64,000 bases of DNA from Anaerolineales bacterium UBA5195 (GTDB taxonomy: Bacteria; Chloroflexota; Anaerolineae; Anaerolineales; Villigracilaceae): contig DHVZ01000095.1 in assembly GCA_002412925.1 (NCBI GenBank), positions 1 through 64,000 of the forward strand, written 5' to 3'. A program made the position numbers and the translations under genes. Under the pieces are notes generated by a model. That model searched no databases and was not told where the DNA came from. It worked only from the letters and a program-made list of their open reading frames with translations. The stretch's first letter is position 1. Each line of letters begins with the position of its first letter. Below, piece by piece: positions 15,904-24,402 of this stretch.

Positions 15904-18900
15904 GGAGGGCCAACACCACCACCCGAAAACCGACGTAGTAGAACCCATCGTTCGGGCTGACGTCGTTCCCGCCGGAAACGCGCGCGTGGTCTACACTGTA
16001 GCCCCACGAGCCGCCCCGCAAAGCCACAACGTCATGGTCTTTATCACGATAATTTGCCTGCCACTCAAAAACATTCCCGCTCAGATCCATCAGGCCTTCG
16101 GGCGTTGCCCCGGCCGGGTACATCCAGACCGGCGTGGTGCGCCGGATGCCGCTTTCTTGGGTGTTGGCGTGGCGCGGCAAGTCTTTCGTCTCCTTCAGCT
16201 CGCCAAAAGCAAAACGACCATCTTGTCCACCGCCTGCCGCTAAAACCCACTCCGCCTCGGTTGGCAAACGAATCTCTTTGGGCTTTGGCAAACTCTGCTG
16301 GCCCTCTTCCAGATCAGCCCAATTCGCCAAAAGCCATTTGCAATAAGCATTGGCTTCGTACCAGGAGACCCCCACCACCGGGGCATGCGGGCGAGAAAGA
16401 CCAAAACGCGCATCGCGCCAATAAGGTGGCAGCAAGACACCGTTTTCAACCGTCTGGTCTTTCAGCGCGCTTTGCAGCCAGTCCCAACCGGCTGGTCCCC
16501 AGGTATCCTTCATCGGCTGACACTGCACATCAAATTTCGGGAAACCCGCCCAGAAGGCACGATTTTCAAAGTCCTCTGGCTGTAAGAAACGGGCATATTG
16601 GGCGTTCGTGACGGGGTACTTGGCGATCAGGAATTGGGTAGATTGGGAATACCCTTCGGGCACGATGTTGGGAATTGGAACAAAGGCGTGCAGGTCATTT
16701 GGCTGATAGCCCAGTTCGTCGAGGCTGTCAGCCAGATCGGCGCGCTGTTTGGCCGGAGTATCCCCATTCACGGCGTTGGTATACAGCACCTTTTCAACGC
16801 GTTCATGTTCGGGACCAGGCAGATACTCAGCCATATCCCTTGTCAGCATTCCGGCCAGAAGTAGGTGACGCTGACGTGGCTCGGAACCTTGGGGCAGGGT
16901 TTCTGCTTGATCCAGAACCTGGTTCACCAGCTCACTGCGCACGTATTCGGCCAGCTTGGGGTGCGCCCCGGCCAGCAAAATGACCTGCTCCCACCATTCA
17001 TCCTCGGCATGCTCGAGCAGGATTTCCAACAGGTTTTTCTGGTTGACCAGTGAACTGGCAGCCAGATATTCCATGAAGCCTTTGTGCAAAAAGGAATAGA
17101 TCCCGGGATCGCGTTCCACGAGCAAACCGGAGCGTTCATGCGAGTTAATCAGGAAATTCTCGGCCCAGGTTTGAGCGGTTTCTTCGTTGGGTACACGCTC
17201 GCGGGCTTTCAGATACTCCACCAACACGCTTTCGGCTTCTTCTTTGGGGATTTCGGCTTTTCTGGCCTGCTGCATGTGTTCGGCCAGGTAACTCAGGCGA
17301 CGCTGTTTGACCGCCACCGCATCCTTGACCTCACGGAATTGTTTGCCAGTCCCATCTTCAATCGCCAGTTGCTCGGCTTCGCTCAGATGGCGCTGCTGGG
17401 CGCGCCAGTAACCAAGCAGCAAATCGACGATTTCATCGAAAACATCCACGCGGCGGTTGGGCAGGCGCGCGCCGTGATATTTGTAAACCTGCACCAGCGC
17501 CGAGCAAAAGAGCGGCGTACCGGCAATGCGGGTCAGTTCCTCGCTGGCACCAATCGCGCGAGTCAAGTTATCCAGGTCGGTAGCGCGCAAATGATGATCC
17601 ACCTCGATCAGGGTCAACAGGTTTTCAATCAACTGGCGAATGCCACTCAATTCGAGCGGGTTGACTTCGGCCACAGCCAGCCCGCTGCGCCGCAACTGCA
17701 TTTCCACGCTTTCATAACCGCGTGGGCGCGAAGCCAGCCCAAAGCGGTTGCTCTGACCCACATAACGCCCGATAAAAGCGTCAATGTGGCAGGCGACTTC
17801 GTTGCGCAAGTCCGAGACTTCATCCAGGCCATCCATCAACACCAGGCAGTTGCCCTCGGCCAAACGGCGGTCGAAGAAATCGGCGCTCAGTGAAATGCGC
17901 TCGCCATCGCGGAACTGGTTTTCGAGATAAGCCACCAGCGCACCGGCAGTTGGTGCAGAGTAGTCATCACGGTTTTGTTTGAGAAACGCGCCAAAGTTGC
18001 GCAAACGCAGAAAGATGGGGAACAGCCCGGCTCCCTGCCAGCCTAGATCGGCGGTGGCGCGGCCTTCGGCAAAGGCCAGCGCCACGCGGCTGAGCAGGGT
18101 GGTTTTCCCGCAGCCAGGCGGACCCAACAGGATGAATTTGGGGTAGCGGTTGAGCAATTCACCAATTTCAACCGGGCGGGTTTTGGCTTCATCGCGCAGC
18201 AGCTTCTCGGGCTGGCGGCTTTTTTCCATGCGGCGGCGGGCTTCCTCCTCGGCGCGCAAATCACGCAGGGCCAGCGGGACAAAAACCTGCTTGAGCCGTG
18301 CGCTGGTGATATCGCCTGATTTCTTGCGCAAGAGCGGCAGCATCAGGCCTTCCCACTTTTCGCGAACAACCGCCAGGTAACTGCGCAATGCCCTGGCATC
18401 GTTCACATCCAGGCGGCGTTCACGAATCAGGATTTCTTCCAGGCTGCTGATGGCTTCCAGCCGTTCGGCCACCAACGCCATGTCACCCGACAGGGAGCGC
18501 AGCAGGCCGAGTTGTTCCAGTTGATCGGCGTAACGAAGGCCATCCTGAAACTGCTCCACCTGCGCCAACTGCCGGCGCAGTGCAAACAGAAAGCGCGCCA
18601 GCAGGTCACGGCGTTCTTCGGGAAGATCCAGCGCTGCCAACAAGTCAGCCGGGATGGATGAAGGAGCCACCCGGGTCATCGTCACGGCACAGGCGGCCAG
18701 GCGCAAACGGGTTTTCTCTTCCAGGCCCGTCAGACTGAGGGCCGCAAAGAGCGATTCGCCGGGCTCAACTTCTCCACTGACCTTCAGTTCATCCAACGCC
18801 GCTAGAATAACCTTGCGCAAACGGTCTTCATCTTTGGCGGCCTCATAGCCACTGGAAATCCAGTCTTTAAAAGGCTCGAAGCCTTTATCGAGCATCTGGC

Positions 18901-18979
18901 CTGCTCCTTTTTCAAGCAGAGTCTCAAAGACTTTCCAGAGGGCGGGACCAAAGAGAGCGATCAGGGTGGCTAGATCCAT
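15896..18979 (-). CDS. DGR target 1: NACHT-type NTPase with variable FGE/CLec domain
   Basis: 1,027 residues from ATG 18979 (GGAG 6 nt upstream; the ATG at 18991 has no site). The N-terminal about 270 residues are all-helical. The NTPase core has Walker A GPPGCGKT (286-293) and a Walker B-like LVLMDGLDEV (379-388), followed by helical regions typical of STAND/NACHT switches. The last about 250 residues form an FGE-sulfatase/C-type-lectin-like domain (PVTNAQYARFL, VVGVSWYEANAYCKWL, LPTEAEWVLAAGGG, GLMDLSGNVFEWQ). The final 41 residues are the variable repeat. The true FGE cysteines that follow GGSW are missing, so it binds rather than oxidises. Likely a cytosolic sensor whose ligand pocket is re-written by the DGR. 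Confidence 0.9.
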   Translation of the reverse strand: MDLATLIALFGPALWKVFETLLEKGAGQMLDKGFEPFKDWISSGYEAAKDEDRLRKVILAALDELKVSGEVEPGESLFAALSLTGLEEKTRLRLAACAVTMTRVAPSSIPADLLAALDLPEERRDLLARFLFALRRQLAQVEQFQDGLRYADQLEQLGLLRSLSGDMALVAERLEAISSLEEILIRERRLDVNDARALRSYLAVVREKWEGLMLPLLRKKSGDITSARLKQVFVPLALRDLRAEEEARRRMEKSRQPEKLLRDEAKTRPVEIGELLNRYPKFILLGPPGCGKTTLLSRVALAFAEGRATADLGWQGAGLFPIFLRLRNFGAFLKQNRDDYSAPTAGALVAYLENQFRDGERISLSADFFDRRLAEGNCLVLMDGLDEVSDLRNEVACHIDAFIGRYVGQSNRFGLASRPRGYESVEMQLRRSGLAVAEVNPLELSGIRQLIENLLTLIEVDHHLRATDLDNLTRAIGASEELTRIAGTPLFCSALVQVYKYHGARLPNRRVDVFDEIVDLLLGYWRAQQRHLSEAEQLAIEDGTGKQFREVKDAVAVKQRRLSYLAEHMQQARKAEIPKEEAESVLVEYLKARERVPNEETAQTWAENFLINSHERSGLLVERDPGIYSFLHKGFMEYLAASSLVNQKNLLEILLEHAEDEWWEQVILLAGAHPKLAEYVRSELVNQVLDQAETLPQGSEPRQRHLLLAGMLTRDMAEYLPGPEHERVEKVLYTNAVNGDTPAKQRADLADSLDELGYQPNDLHAFVPIPNIVPEGYSQSTQFLIAKYPVTNAQYARFLQPEDFENRAFWAGFPKFDVQCQPMKDTWGPAGWDWLQSALKDQTVENGVLLPPYWRDARFGLSRPHAPVVGVSWYEANAYCKWLLANWADLEEGQQSLPKPKEIRLPTEAEWVLAAGGGQDGRFAFGELKETKDLPRHANTQESGIRRTTPVWMYPAGATPEGLMDLSGNVFEWQANYRDKDHDVVALRGGSWGYSVDHARVSGGNDVSPNDGFYYVGFRVVVLALPN
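15904..16025 (-). repeat. VR1: DGR variable repeat 1 (VR1)
   Basis: 122 bp, the 3' end of target 1. It differs from the template at 18 positions, all adenines on the coding strand (10 A to G, 7 A to T, 1 A to C). Encoded residues in place of the Asn/Glu/Arg template codons include G, Y, S, V, H, D and F. Stop codon TAA follows after Pro-Asn. Confidence 0.95.
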
Positions 18980-18990
18980 AAAAATCTCCA

Positions 18991-19070
18991 AAATTTTTAA
19001 CGCGGCCCGCTACGCGGGGAACGCAGCAGAACACAGAAAACTAAAGAACAGAAAACAAAAGCTTAATTGG
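18991..19070 (-). repeat. VR2 downstream block with hairpin (copy 2)
   Basis: Second copy of the 80-bp VR-flanking block, with the same CCCGC/GCGGG hairpin (19006-19018). It fills almost the whole spacer between the two target genes and ends just before the ribosome site of target 1. Confidence 0.7.
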
Positions 19071-22000
19071 GGAGGGCCAACACCACCACCCGAAAACCGA
19101 CGAAGTGGCGCCTACCGTCCGGGTTGTCGTAGTCCCCGCCGGAAACGCGCGCGAGGTCCTCACTGTTGCCCCACGAGCCGCCCCGCAAAGCCAAATATTG
19201 CTCGGAATTACTCGAATAATTTACCTGCAATTCCCAGACATTGCCGCTCATGTCCATCAGACCATCTGGCGTTGCCCCGGCAGGGTACATCCAGACCGGC
19301 GTGGTGCGCCGGATGCTACTTACATCCGTGTTGGCATAGCGTGGCAAGTCTTTACCATCCTTTAGTTCGCCAAAGGCAAAACGATTATTATTCGTGCCGC
19401 CTGCGGCCAAAATCCACTCCGACTCTATAGGCAAACGAATTTCATCCGGCCTGGGCAGCCCCTGTTTGCCTTCATCGAGGGTTTCCCAATTTTCCATTAA
19501 CCATTTGCAATAGGCATTCGCTTCGTACCATGAAATCCCCACCACCGGGGCATTTTTGCGGCTGATGCCGAAACGCGGGTCATTCCAATAACGCGGCAAA
19601 ACCTTTTTGCGCTCATCCCAGTTTTCTTGCAGCCACTTGTAACCGGCAGCGCCCCAATCCCCAATCCGAGTGTATTCTTTCTCCGGTTCGGCATATTTGG
19701 GGAACCGCATCCAATATTTTTCAGCAGGGTAATCGTCCGCTTCGAGAAAACGCTGGTACTGGGCATTGGTGACGGGGTATTTGGCAAAAAAAAGACGGCG
19801 GACGGTAGACGATGGACGGTCGTCTATAATCTGCGATCTATCGTCAGCAATTTCAACGAAGGCATGCAGGTCAGCAGGCGTCCAGAGTTCATCGAGCGCA
19901 TCGGCCAGGTTGGCGCGCGAGACCGGTTTTTTGTCTGCGCTGGTAGCGGCCTGGCGTAGAACCTCTTCCAACTCTTCACGCACACCGCCGTCAAGATGTC
20001 CGCCCATATCACGAGCCAGGTGACCGGCCATGCTCAGGCGTCGCTCCCATTCGGGCGCGCCATCCAATTGCTGGCTGGCAGCCTCCATTAATCTGAGAAT
20101 GATTTCGCTGCGCAAATGGTCAAACGGACCGCGCTGCGCGCCCGCAAAGAGAATCACTTGCTCCCACCAGGGGTCATCAATGTTCTCTAAAACAACCTCC
20201 ACCAATCCGCCGCGATTAACAAGCTCGGTGGCAGCTAAAAACTCGGCAAAGTTCTGATGGATGAAGGCATAAGTGGCAGGGTTATGCTCGCTGGCCGCGG
20301 TCATTTCGGCCAGCAAACCGCTGCGCTCATGTGAGTTGAGTAAAAAACCTTCGGCGCAGCTTTCAGCCAGTTCTTTGTCCTTGAAGCGCTCCTTTTGCAT
20401 GAAATATTCGCTGAGCACAGACCTGGCAGTTTCGGCATCCACTTCGTATTGTTTCGCCACCGTATGCATGTGATACGCCAGGTAGCGCAACCGGCGGTAT
20501 TTGTATTCCACCGATTCTTCCACTGTTTTATAGTTTCTTCCCGTTCCGTCTTCCATGCCCAAGGCGCGCGCATTCTGCACATCCAAATCCGCCTTGGAAG
20601 CGTGCCAATGCCCGAGCAGCAAGGTCACAATTTCATCCAGAACATCGACGCGGCGCTCGGGCAATTTGGCTTTGTTATATTTATAGACCTGAACCAGCGC
20701 CGAGCAAAATAACGGGATCGAAGCAATGCTGGTCAGGTCACTGGAGGCCAGAATACTGCGCGGTAAATCCTGAACTGCCGCTTGATGTTCCCGCTCGTTG
20801 TCCCATTCCATCACTGCCAACAGGTTTTCGATCAATTGGCAGATTCCTTTGGCGTCCAGCGGAGCGACCTCGGCGCGGGCCAGTTGCGCGGCGCGCAAAG
20901 CAGTTTCTTCATCCTTGCCATACCCGCCGGGACGCGAACTAATCCCAAAATAATTCCCGGTCTTGAATCTTTTGATAAAGGCGTTGAGTTGCTGGGCAAC
21001 CACATCCCGACCCTGCGCCACTTCATCCAGCCCATCCAGCAAAACCAGGCAGTCACCTCCATCCAAGCGGCGGCTGAAGAAGTCGGGCGTTAAATCCAGA
21101 TCTTCGCCATTCTGGTAGCGGTTCTTGAGATATTCAAGCAGCGCGCCTGGCGCCGGATCACAAAAATGCTCGCCAGCCTCACCCTTCAAGAATTCGCCAA
21201 AATTGCGCAAGCGAATAAAAATGGGAAAGAGCGCCCGGCCTTTCCAGCCCAATTCTTCTGCGGCACGGCCTTCGGCAAAAGCCAGGGCGGCACGGCGAAA
21301 GAGGGTGGTTTTACCGCTGCCAGGTTTGCCAATCAGAACAAAGGCCGTATAGCGCGTCATCAATTCGGTGAAGCCCACCGGGCGTGTTTTCTCATCTTCT
21401 TCGCGCGCCAGGTTTTCAGGCTTACGCTGTAACCGCTCCATATTCTTGCGCACCTGTTCTTCAGCGCGTTTATCCTGCAACAAAAGCGGAACAAAGATTT
21501 GTTTGAGCCGGTAGCTACGGCCATCATCAACCCGATGCCGGATCATCGGCAGCATTAATCCACCCCAGTCTTTGCGTCCCAGATCGAGATATTTTTCCAG
21601 CGCCTTTTCATCGTTGCCGGTTAAGTGCCATTGCCCGGCAATGAGCTTGACATAACTTGCAAGCGCCAGGGTATTTTCGGCAACCTGCTCCATTTCTTTG
21701 GAAATGCCGTCCAACAAGCCGTGCTGTTCAAGATTATCAGCGTAAGCGATCAGGGGCTGATAGAATTCGCGCCCGGCCAGGTTCCGGCGCAAATAGGCCA
21801 GGTAAACTGCCAGCCAGGCGCGATCAGAGTCGATCAGGTTTAAGTCGGTCAGAAGCATGACCGGAATTTTGCGGGGTTCGGCGCGCGCCATCGAAACAGC
21901 CGTGGACACCAGCAAACGTTGTGTCTCTGCGCGCAGACCGGTCAGGTTGAGCGTGGCGCGGAGCATGGGAAACTTCCCGCCCTCCTTCTCGCGCATCTCT

Positions 22001-22185
22001 TTTAGGGCGGCCAGCATGGCCTCGATCCATTCCTCGCGGGCTTTGGCCTGGTCGTACTCGCGCGTCAGGCGCGCCTGAAAACCTTCCAGACCCTTTTTGA
22101 GCGCAGGCTCCACCACGGCTTTTTCGGCCAGGATTTTGACAACTTCAAAAAGTGCGGTGGCAAATAATACGGTTTCGATAACCAT
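19063..22185 (-). CDS. DGR target 2: NACHT-type NTPase with variable FGE/CLec domain
   Basis: 1,040 residues from ATG 22185 (GGGAGTGGG upstream; the 32 extra residues of the longer reading frame are rejected). It is a paralogue of target 1: helical N terminus, Walker A GKPGSGKT (286-293), Walker B LVLLDGLDEV (about 380-389), long helical middle and C-terminal FGE/CLec-like domain ending in VR2 and the same LALPN tail. Near 19797-19855 the coding strand carries a short in-frame insertion (ADDRSQIIDDRPSSTVRR) made of GACGATGGAC-type repeats, just before FFAKYPVTN; the same repeat family occurs in chromosomal genes. It is the first gene of the DGR operon. Function as for target 1: probably a diversified intracellular sensor of a conflict system. 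Confidence 0.9.
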   Translation of the reverse strand: MVIETVLFATALFEVVKILAEKAVVEPALKKGLEGFQARLTREYDQAKAREEWIEAMLAALKEMREKEGGKFPMLRATLNLTGLRAETQRLLVSTAVSMARAEPRKIPVMLLTDLNLIDSDRAWLAVYLAYLRRNLAGREFYQPLIAYADNLEQHGLLDGISKEMEQVAENTLALASYVKLIAGQWHLTGNDEKALEKYLDLGRKDWGGLMLPMIRHRVDDGRSYRLKQIFVPLLLQDKRAEEQVRKNMERLQRKPENLAREEDEKTRPVGFTELMTRYTAFVLIGKPGSGKTTLFRRAALAFAEGRAAEELGWKGRALFPIFIRLRNFGEFLKGEAGEHFCDPAPGALLEYLKNRYQNGEDLDLTPDFFSRRLDGGDCLVLLDGLDEVAQGRDVVAQQLNAFIKRFKTGNYFGISSRPGGYGKDEETALRAAQLARAEVAPLDAKGICQLIENLLAVMEWDNEREHQAAVQDLPRSILASSDLTSIASIPLFCSALVQVYKYNKAKLPERRVDVLDEIVTLLLGHWHASKADLDVQNARALGMEDGTGRNYKTVEESVEYKYRRLRYLAYHMHTVAKQYEVDAETARSVLSEYFMQKERFKDKELAESCAEGFLLNSHERSGLLAEMTAASEHNPATYAFIHQNFAEFLAATELVNRGGLVEVVLENIDDPWWEQVILFAGAQRGPFDHLRSEIILRLMEAASQQLDGAPEWERRLSMAGHLARDMGGHLDGGVREELEEVLRQAATSADKKPVSRANLADALDELWTPADLHAFVEIADDRSQIIDDRPSSTVRRLFFAKYPVTNAQYQRFLEADDYPAEKYWMRFPKYAEPEKEYTRIGDWGAAGYKWLQENWDERKKVLPRYWNDPRFGISRKNAPVVGISWYEANAYCKWLMENWETLDEGKQGLPRPDEIRLPIESEWILAAGGTNNNRFAFGELKDGKDLPRYANTDVSSIRRTTPVWMYPAGATPDGLMDMSGNVWELQVNYSSNSEQYLALRGGSWGNSEDLARVSGGDYDNPDGRRHFVGFRVVVLALPN
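19071..19192 (-). repeat. VR2: DGR variable repeat 2 (VR2)
   Basis: 122 bp, the 3' end of target 2. It differs from the template at 19 positions, all adenines on the coding strand (12 A to G, 4 A to T, 3 A to C). Thirteen of these sites are also changed in VR1, and nine of those carry the same base. The two copies still differ from each other at 15 sites. Confidence 0.95.
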
Positions 22186-22225
22186 TTTCCCACTCCCATG
22201 CACAGTCAGGATAATTGCTGACTTT

Positions 22226-22231
22226 ATTATA
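22226..22231 (-). promoter_or_regulatory. Candidate -10 box of the DGR operon
   Basis: A perfect TATAAT on the minus strand, about 40 bp before the target 2 ATG. A TTGAAT lies 19 bp upstream, a weak and slightly distant -35. It is the only good promoter match in the 140-bp gap before target 2. Confidence 0.5.
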
Positions 22232-22325
22232 CAGTGCGAAGGGGAAAACAATTCAAGCTGATCTCCGCTGCCAGTACGCAAAAGAAACGCATCATCACAT
22301 AACCCGGATCACGTTGGATCAACCG

Positions 22326-22466
22326 CTAATGGCCTTGCATCCAGGGCATGCTGACCAGCATCCACAGGCAGCAGCCAACGATCACCAGGTCAGACAACAG
22401 GATCAGCGGTATCACCAGCGATACCCGGGGAGCCGGTGGGCAGGTTTTCCGGGCTGCGGCTTCCAT
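22326..22466 (-). CDS. Small membrane protein, 46 aa
   Basis: Starts MEAAARKTCPPAPRVS and has one transmembrane segment (LVIPLILLSDLVIVGCCLWML). Its ATG overlaps the stop of the upstream XRE gene (TGATG), which is the main support for it being real. The family is unknown. It lies just before the DGR promoter region. Confidence 0.5.
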   Translation of the reverse strand: MEAAARKTCPPAPRVSLVIPLILLSDLVIVGCCLWMLVSMPWMQGH

Positions 22467-22849
22467 CACGCCCACCACGGCCTCTCGGCCTGCGTCCCAA
22501 GGCGCGCCTGGGTGCGGATCAGAAAGCGGAGCGCTTCGGTCTCCGGCAGGCTTTCCACCAGGCTGATCAGCGCCCGCTTGGCAGCCGAGAGCGCGCCCGG
22601 GCGGGCAGGCAGGAACCCGGCGCGCTCGCAAACCAGGGCGGCGGGCAGCGAGAGAGCGCGGGCCAGCTTCTTGCAGGTGGATGGCTCGGGGGCGTGTTTG
22701 CCGTGCAGCAGTTGGCTGATGGTCGGGAGGCTGAGGTCAGCGTGGGCGGCCAGGTCGCTGGGACGCCAGCGGCGGATAGCCAGCTGGCCGTGCAGCCAGG
22801 TGGCAAAGGCAGCCTTTTGGGCCAGGCTGGTGGTTGAGTGTTTGGTCAT
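22466..22849 (-). CDS. XRE-family HTH regulator
   Basis: 127 residues starting MTKHSTTSLAQKAAFATWL, with AAAGGATCACCG before ATG. A helix-turn-helix at about 25-75 (IRRWRPSDLAAHADLSLPTI then SQLLHGKHAPEPSTCKKLAR) is of the Cro/CI type. The C-terminal part is helical. It is probably a repressor of the element; it lies between the iteron-like repeats (22982-23143) and the DGR promoter and could control either. Confidence 0.75.
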   Translation of the reverse strand: MTKHSTTSLAQKAAFATWLHGQLAIRRWRPSDLAAHADLSLPTISQLLHGKHAPEPSTCKKLARALSLPAALVCERAGFLPARPGALSAAKRALISLVESLPETEALRFLIRTQARLGTQAERPWWA

Positions 22850-22981
22850 CGGTGATCCTTTCGGGTGGCGCAAACTGAGTTTGCAGAGTAGGCTCAAGTT
22901 GACCCGGAAGCGGGAAACCAGAATTTGTTTCCGGGAGCCGGGGGGTATTTACTTTCTTAGCGCACTGACCGGCCTTTTTGC

Positions 22982-23143
22982 GGGTACATACGCTTTTGTT
23001 TCCAGGGTTTTGTATCCCTGACCCGGCCAGATTTGGGTTTTTTGGGGGCCTGGTAGCCTGCTCTTCGCCAGTTTGTATCCCCAGGTTTGCAGACAGGGGC
23101 TTGTACCCACCCCTTTGTATCCCTGACTGGCCGGTTTGTACCC
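22982..23143. repeat. Iteron-like TTTGTAYCCC repeats
   Basis: Copies of a (T)TTGTA(T/C)CCC word lie at 23009, 23072, 23101, 23114 and 23134, and an inverted relative GGGTACATACG starts at 22983. Two copies extend to the identical TTTGTATCCCTGAC. They occupy the 300-bp gap between the 23149-24402 gene and the XRE gene. This is a candidate operator cluster for the XRE protein or an origin/partition site. No protein-coding gene is seen here. Confidence 0.55.
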
Positions 23144-23148
23144 GCAGG

Positions 23149-24402
23149 TCAGGGCTTCTTTTGAGAAACCCACAGGCTGCCATCCGGATGCCGTTGGTTT
23201 TTCCCAATCGCATCCAGGTTCGTCATGTACAGGTTGGCGCGTTCCAGGCGCGCCTCGGAAGCCAGTGCATGCTTGATTTCCTGGGAGAGCCTTTTCTGCA
23301 GAGCCTCCGTTTCACAGAAAACATACAGGTATCCCTGGCCCGCATCGAAGGCGTTTTGCCACTTCCGCTCCCGCGCATTCGCATCCCCCTTCCCCGTATC
23401 GCGCTCGACTTCAACGTGCAGCTCTTTCCCGTTCTTCCGGGCCAGAATGTCCGGCGAAGTTGTCCGGCCATCGGGCAGCGTGAAAGCCATCTCACCTTTC
23501 CTGAGGATTTCATAGCCTTCGGTTTCCAGGATTTTCGCAGCTTTCAGGATCAGCAGGGTATGCGCATCCGTGCTGTGCGCGGAGCGGATTTCATCGAATT
23601 CAGCCTGCGCAGGCTGTTTCCCGGTCAGCAGGATGTAGGCGCTCTCGCCAAGCCTGCCCAGCCGGACGGTCTGCGGCGGGCGGCCTTTCAGCCCCCCTTC
23701 CGTTTCCGCCGTGAGAATGAACTCCAACTCGACCAGGTGCGTAAAGGCGCGCACGCAGGCCCCAGAAGTGCGCGCCGCCTCGTATTTGTCGGTCAGCGCC
23801 TTCATGATCTCTGGGCGTAGGGACAGGCCAGTATCACCCATCAAGCGGATGATGAAGGCTTGCTTCTCAAAGCCTTCGCTCGTGGCCCACTCTTGATACC
23901 AATTTGGCGAGGGGAGCGCTAGTTCGGGTGTGCTGACCGGACGGGGCGCGGCAACGGGTGCGCTGGCCGCAGCCTGGGCAGCCTTGGGCTTGTTATTTTC
24001 CGCTTGCGTTTTCAGGCGTGTGATTTCCAGGTTGGCTTCATCCCGGTCACGTTGAAGGCCATTGCACAACAGGCTGGATTGCTCCAACTGTCCGTTCAGT
24101 TCGGTGATCCGCGTTTGCGCCTTGCGCAGCTGCTCCGCATCCGGGTGAACATACGCCGAGTGCAGGGCCGCCACCCGCTCGAAGACCACCCGGGATAGCT
24201 CTTCGATGCGGACCAGTTCCAGGCCACCCTTCTGCTGCTGGCGTTCTTCGAGCCAATCCGCAGCCACCAGCCGGGCCAGGTTGAAGAGCGCCTCGCGCGC
24301 AAACGACCAGCGCTTCTCAGCTGCATCCCTGAGTTTGGTTTGCGACTCGATCAGGCCGTTCAAGACCTGCAAGGTTACCGGGTTTACTTTGTCTCCATCC
24401 AT
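23149..24402 (-). CDS. Coiled-coil protein with C-terminal nuclease-like fold (replication-relaxation type)
   Basis: 417 residues. N-terminal helices and a coiled coil (about 85-135, AQTRITELNGQLEQ...), a Pro/Ala linker, a winged-helix-like region (MGDTGLSLRPEIMKALTDKY), and a C-terminal alpha/beta domain with SPDILARKNGKELHVEVER resembling the PD-(D/E)xK core (D...ExE). This layout recalls Replic_Relax proteins of conjugative elements, thought to act at the origin, but the match is by eye. Its start overlaps the upstream gene by 19 bp. Confidence 0.5.
   Translation of the reverse strand: MDGDKVNPVTLQVLNGLIESQTKLRDAAEKRWSFAREALFNLARLVAADWLEERQQQKGGLELVRIEELSRVVFERVAALHSAYVHPDAEQLRKAQTRITELNGQLEQSSLLCNGLQRDRDEANLEITRLKTQAENNKPKAAQAAASAPVAAPRPVSTPELALPSPNWYQEWATSEGFEKQAFIIRLMGDTGLSLRPEIMKALTDKYEAARTSGACVRAFTHLVELEFILTAETEGGLKGRPPQTVRLGRLGESAYILLTGKQPAQAEFDEIRSAHSTDAHTLLILKAAKILETEGYEILRKGEMAFTLPDGRTTSPDILARKNGKELHVEVERDTGKGDANARERKWQNAFDAGQGYLYVFCETEALQKRLSQEIKHALASEARLERANLYMTNLDAIGKNQRHPDGSLWVSQKKP

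Noticed and set aside
15896..22185. Targets as true formylglycine-generating enzymes (sulfatase maturation)
   Set aside because: Both catalytic cysteines after GGSW are missing, the site is variable, and there is no sulfatase gene nearby.
22737..23213. 158-residue minus-strand frame across the iteron-like cluster
   Set aside because: It overlaps the XRE gene start, and its sequence simply translates the repeats (GYK, GIQ words). It has no ribosome site.
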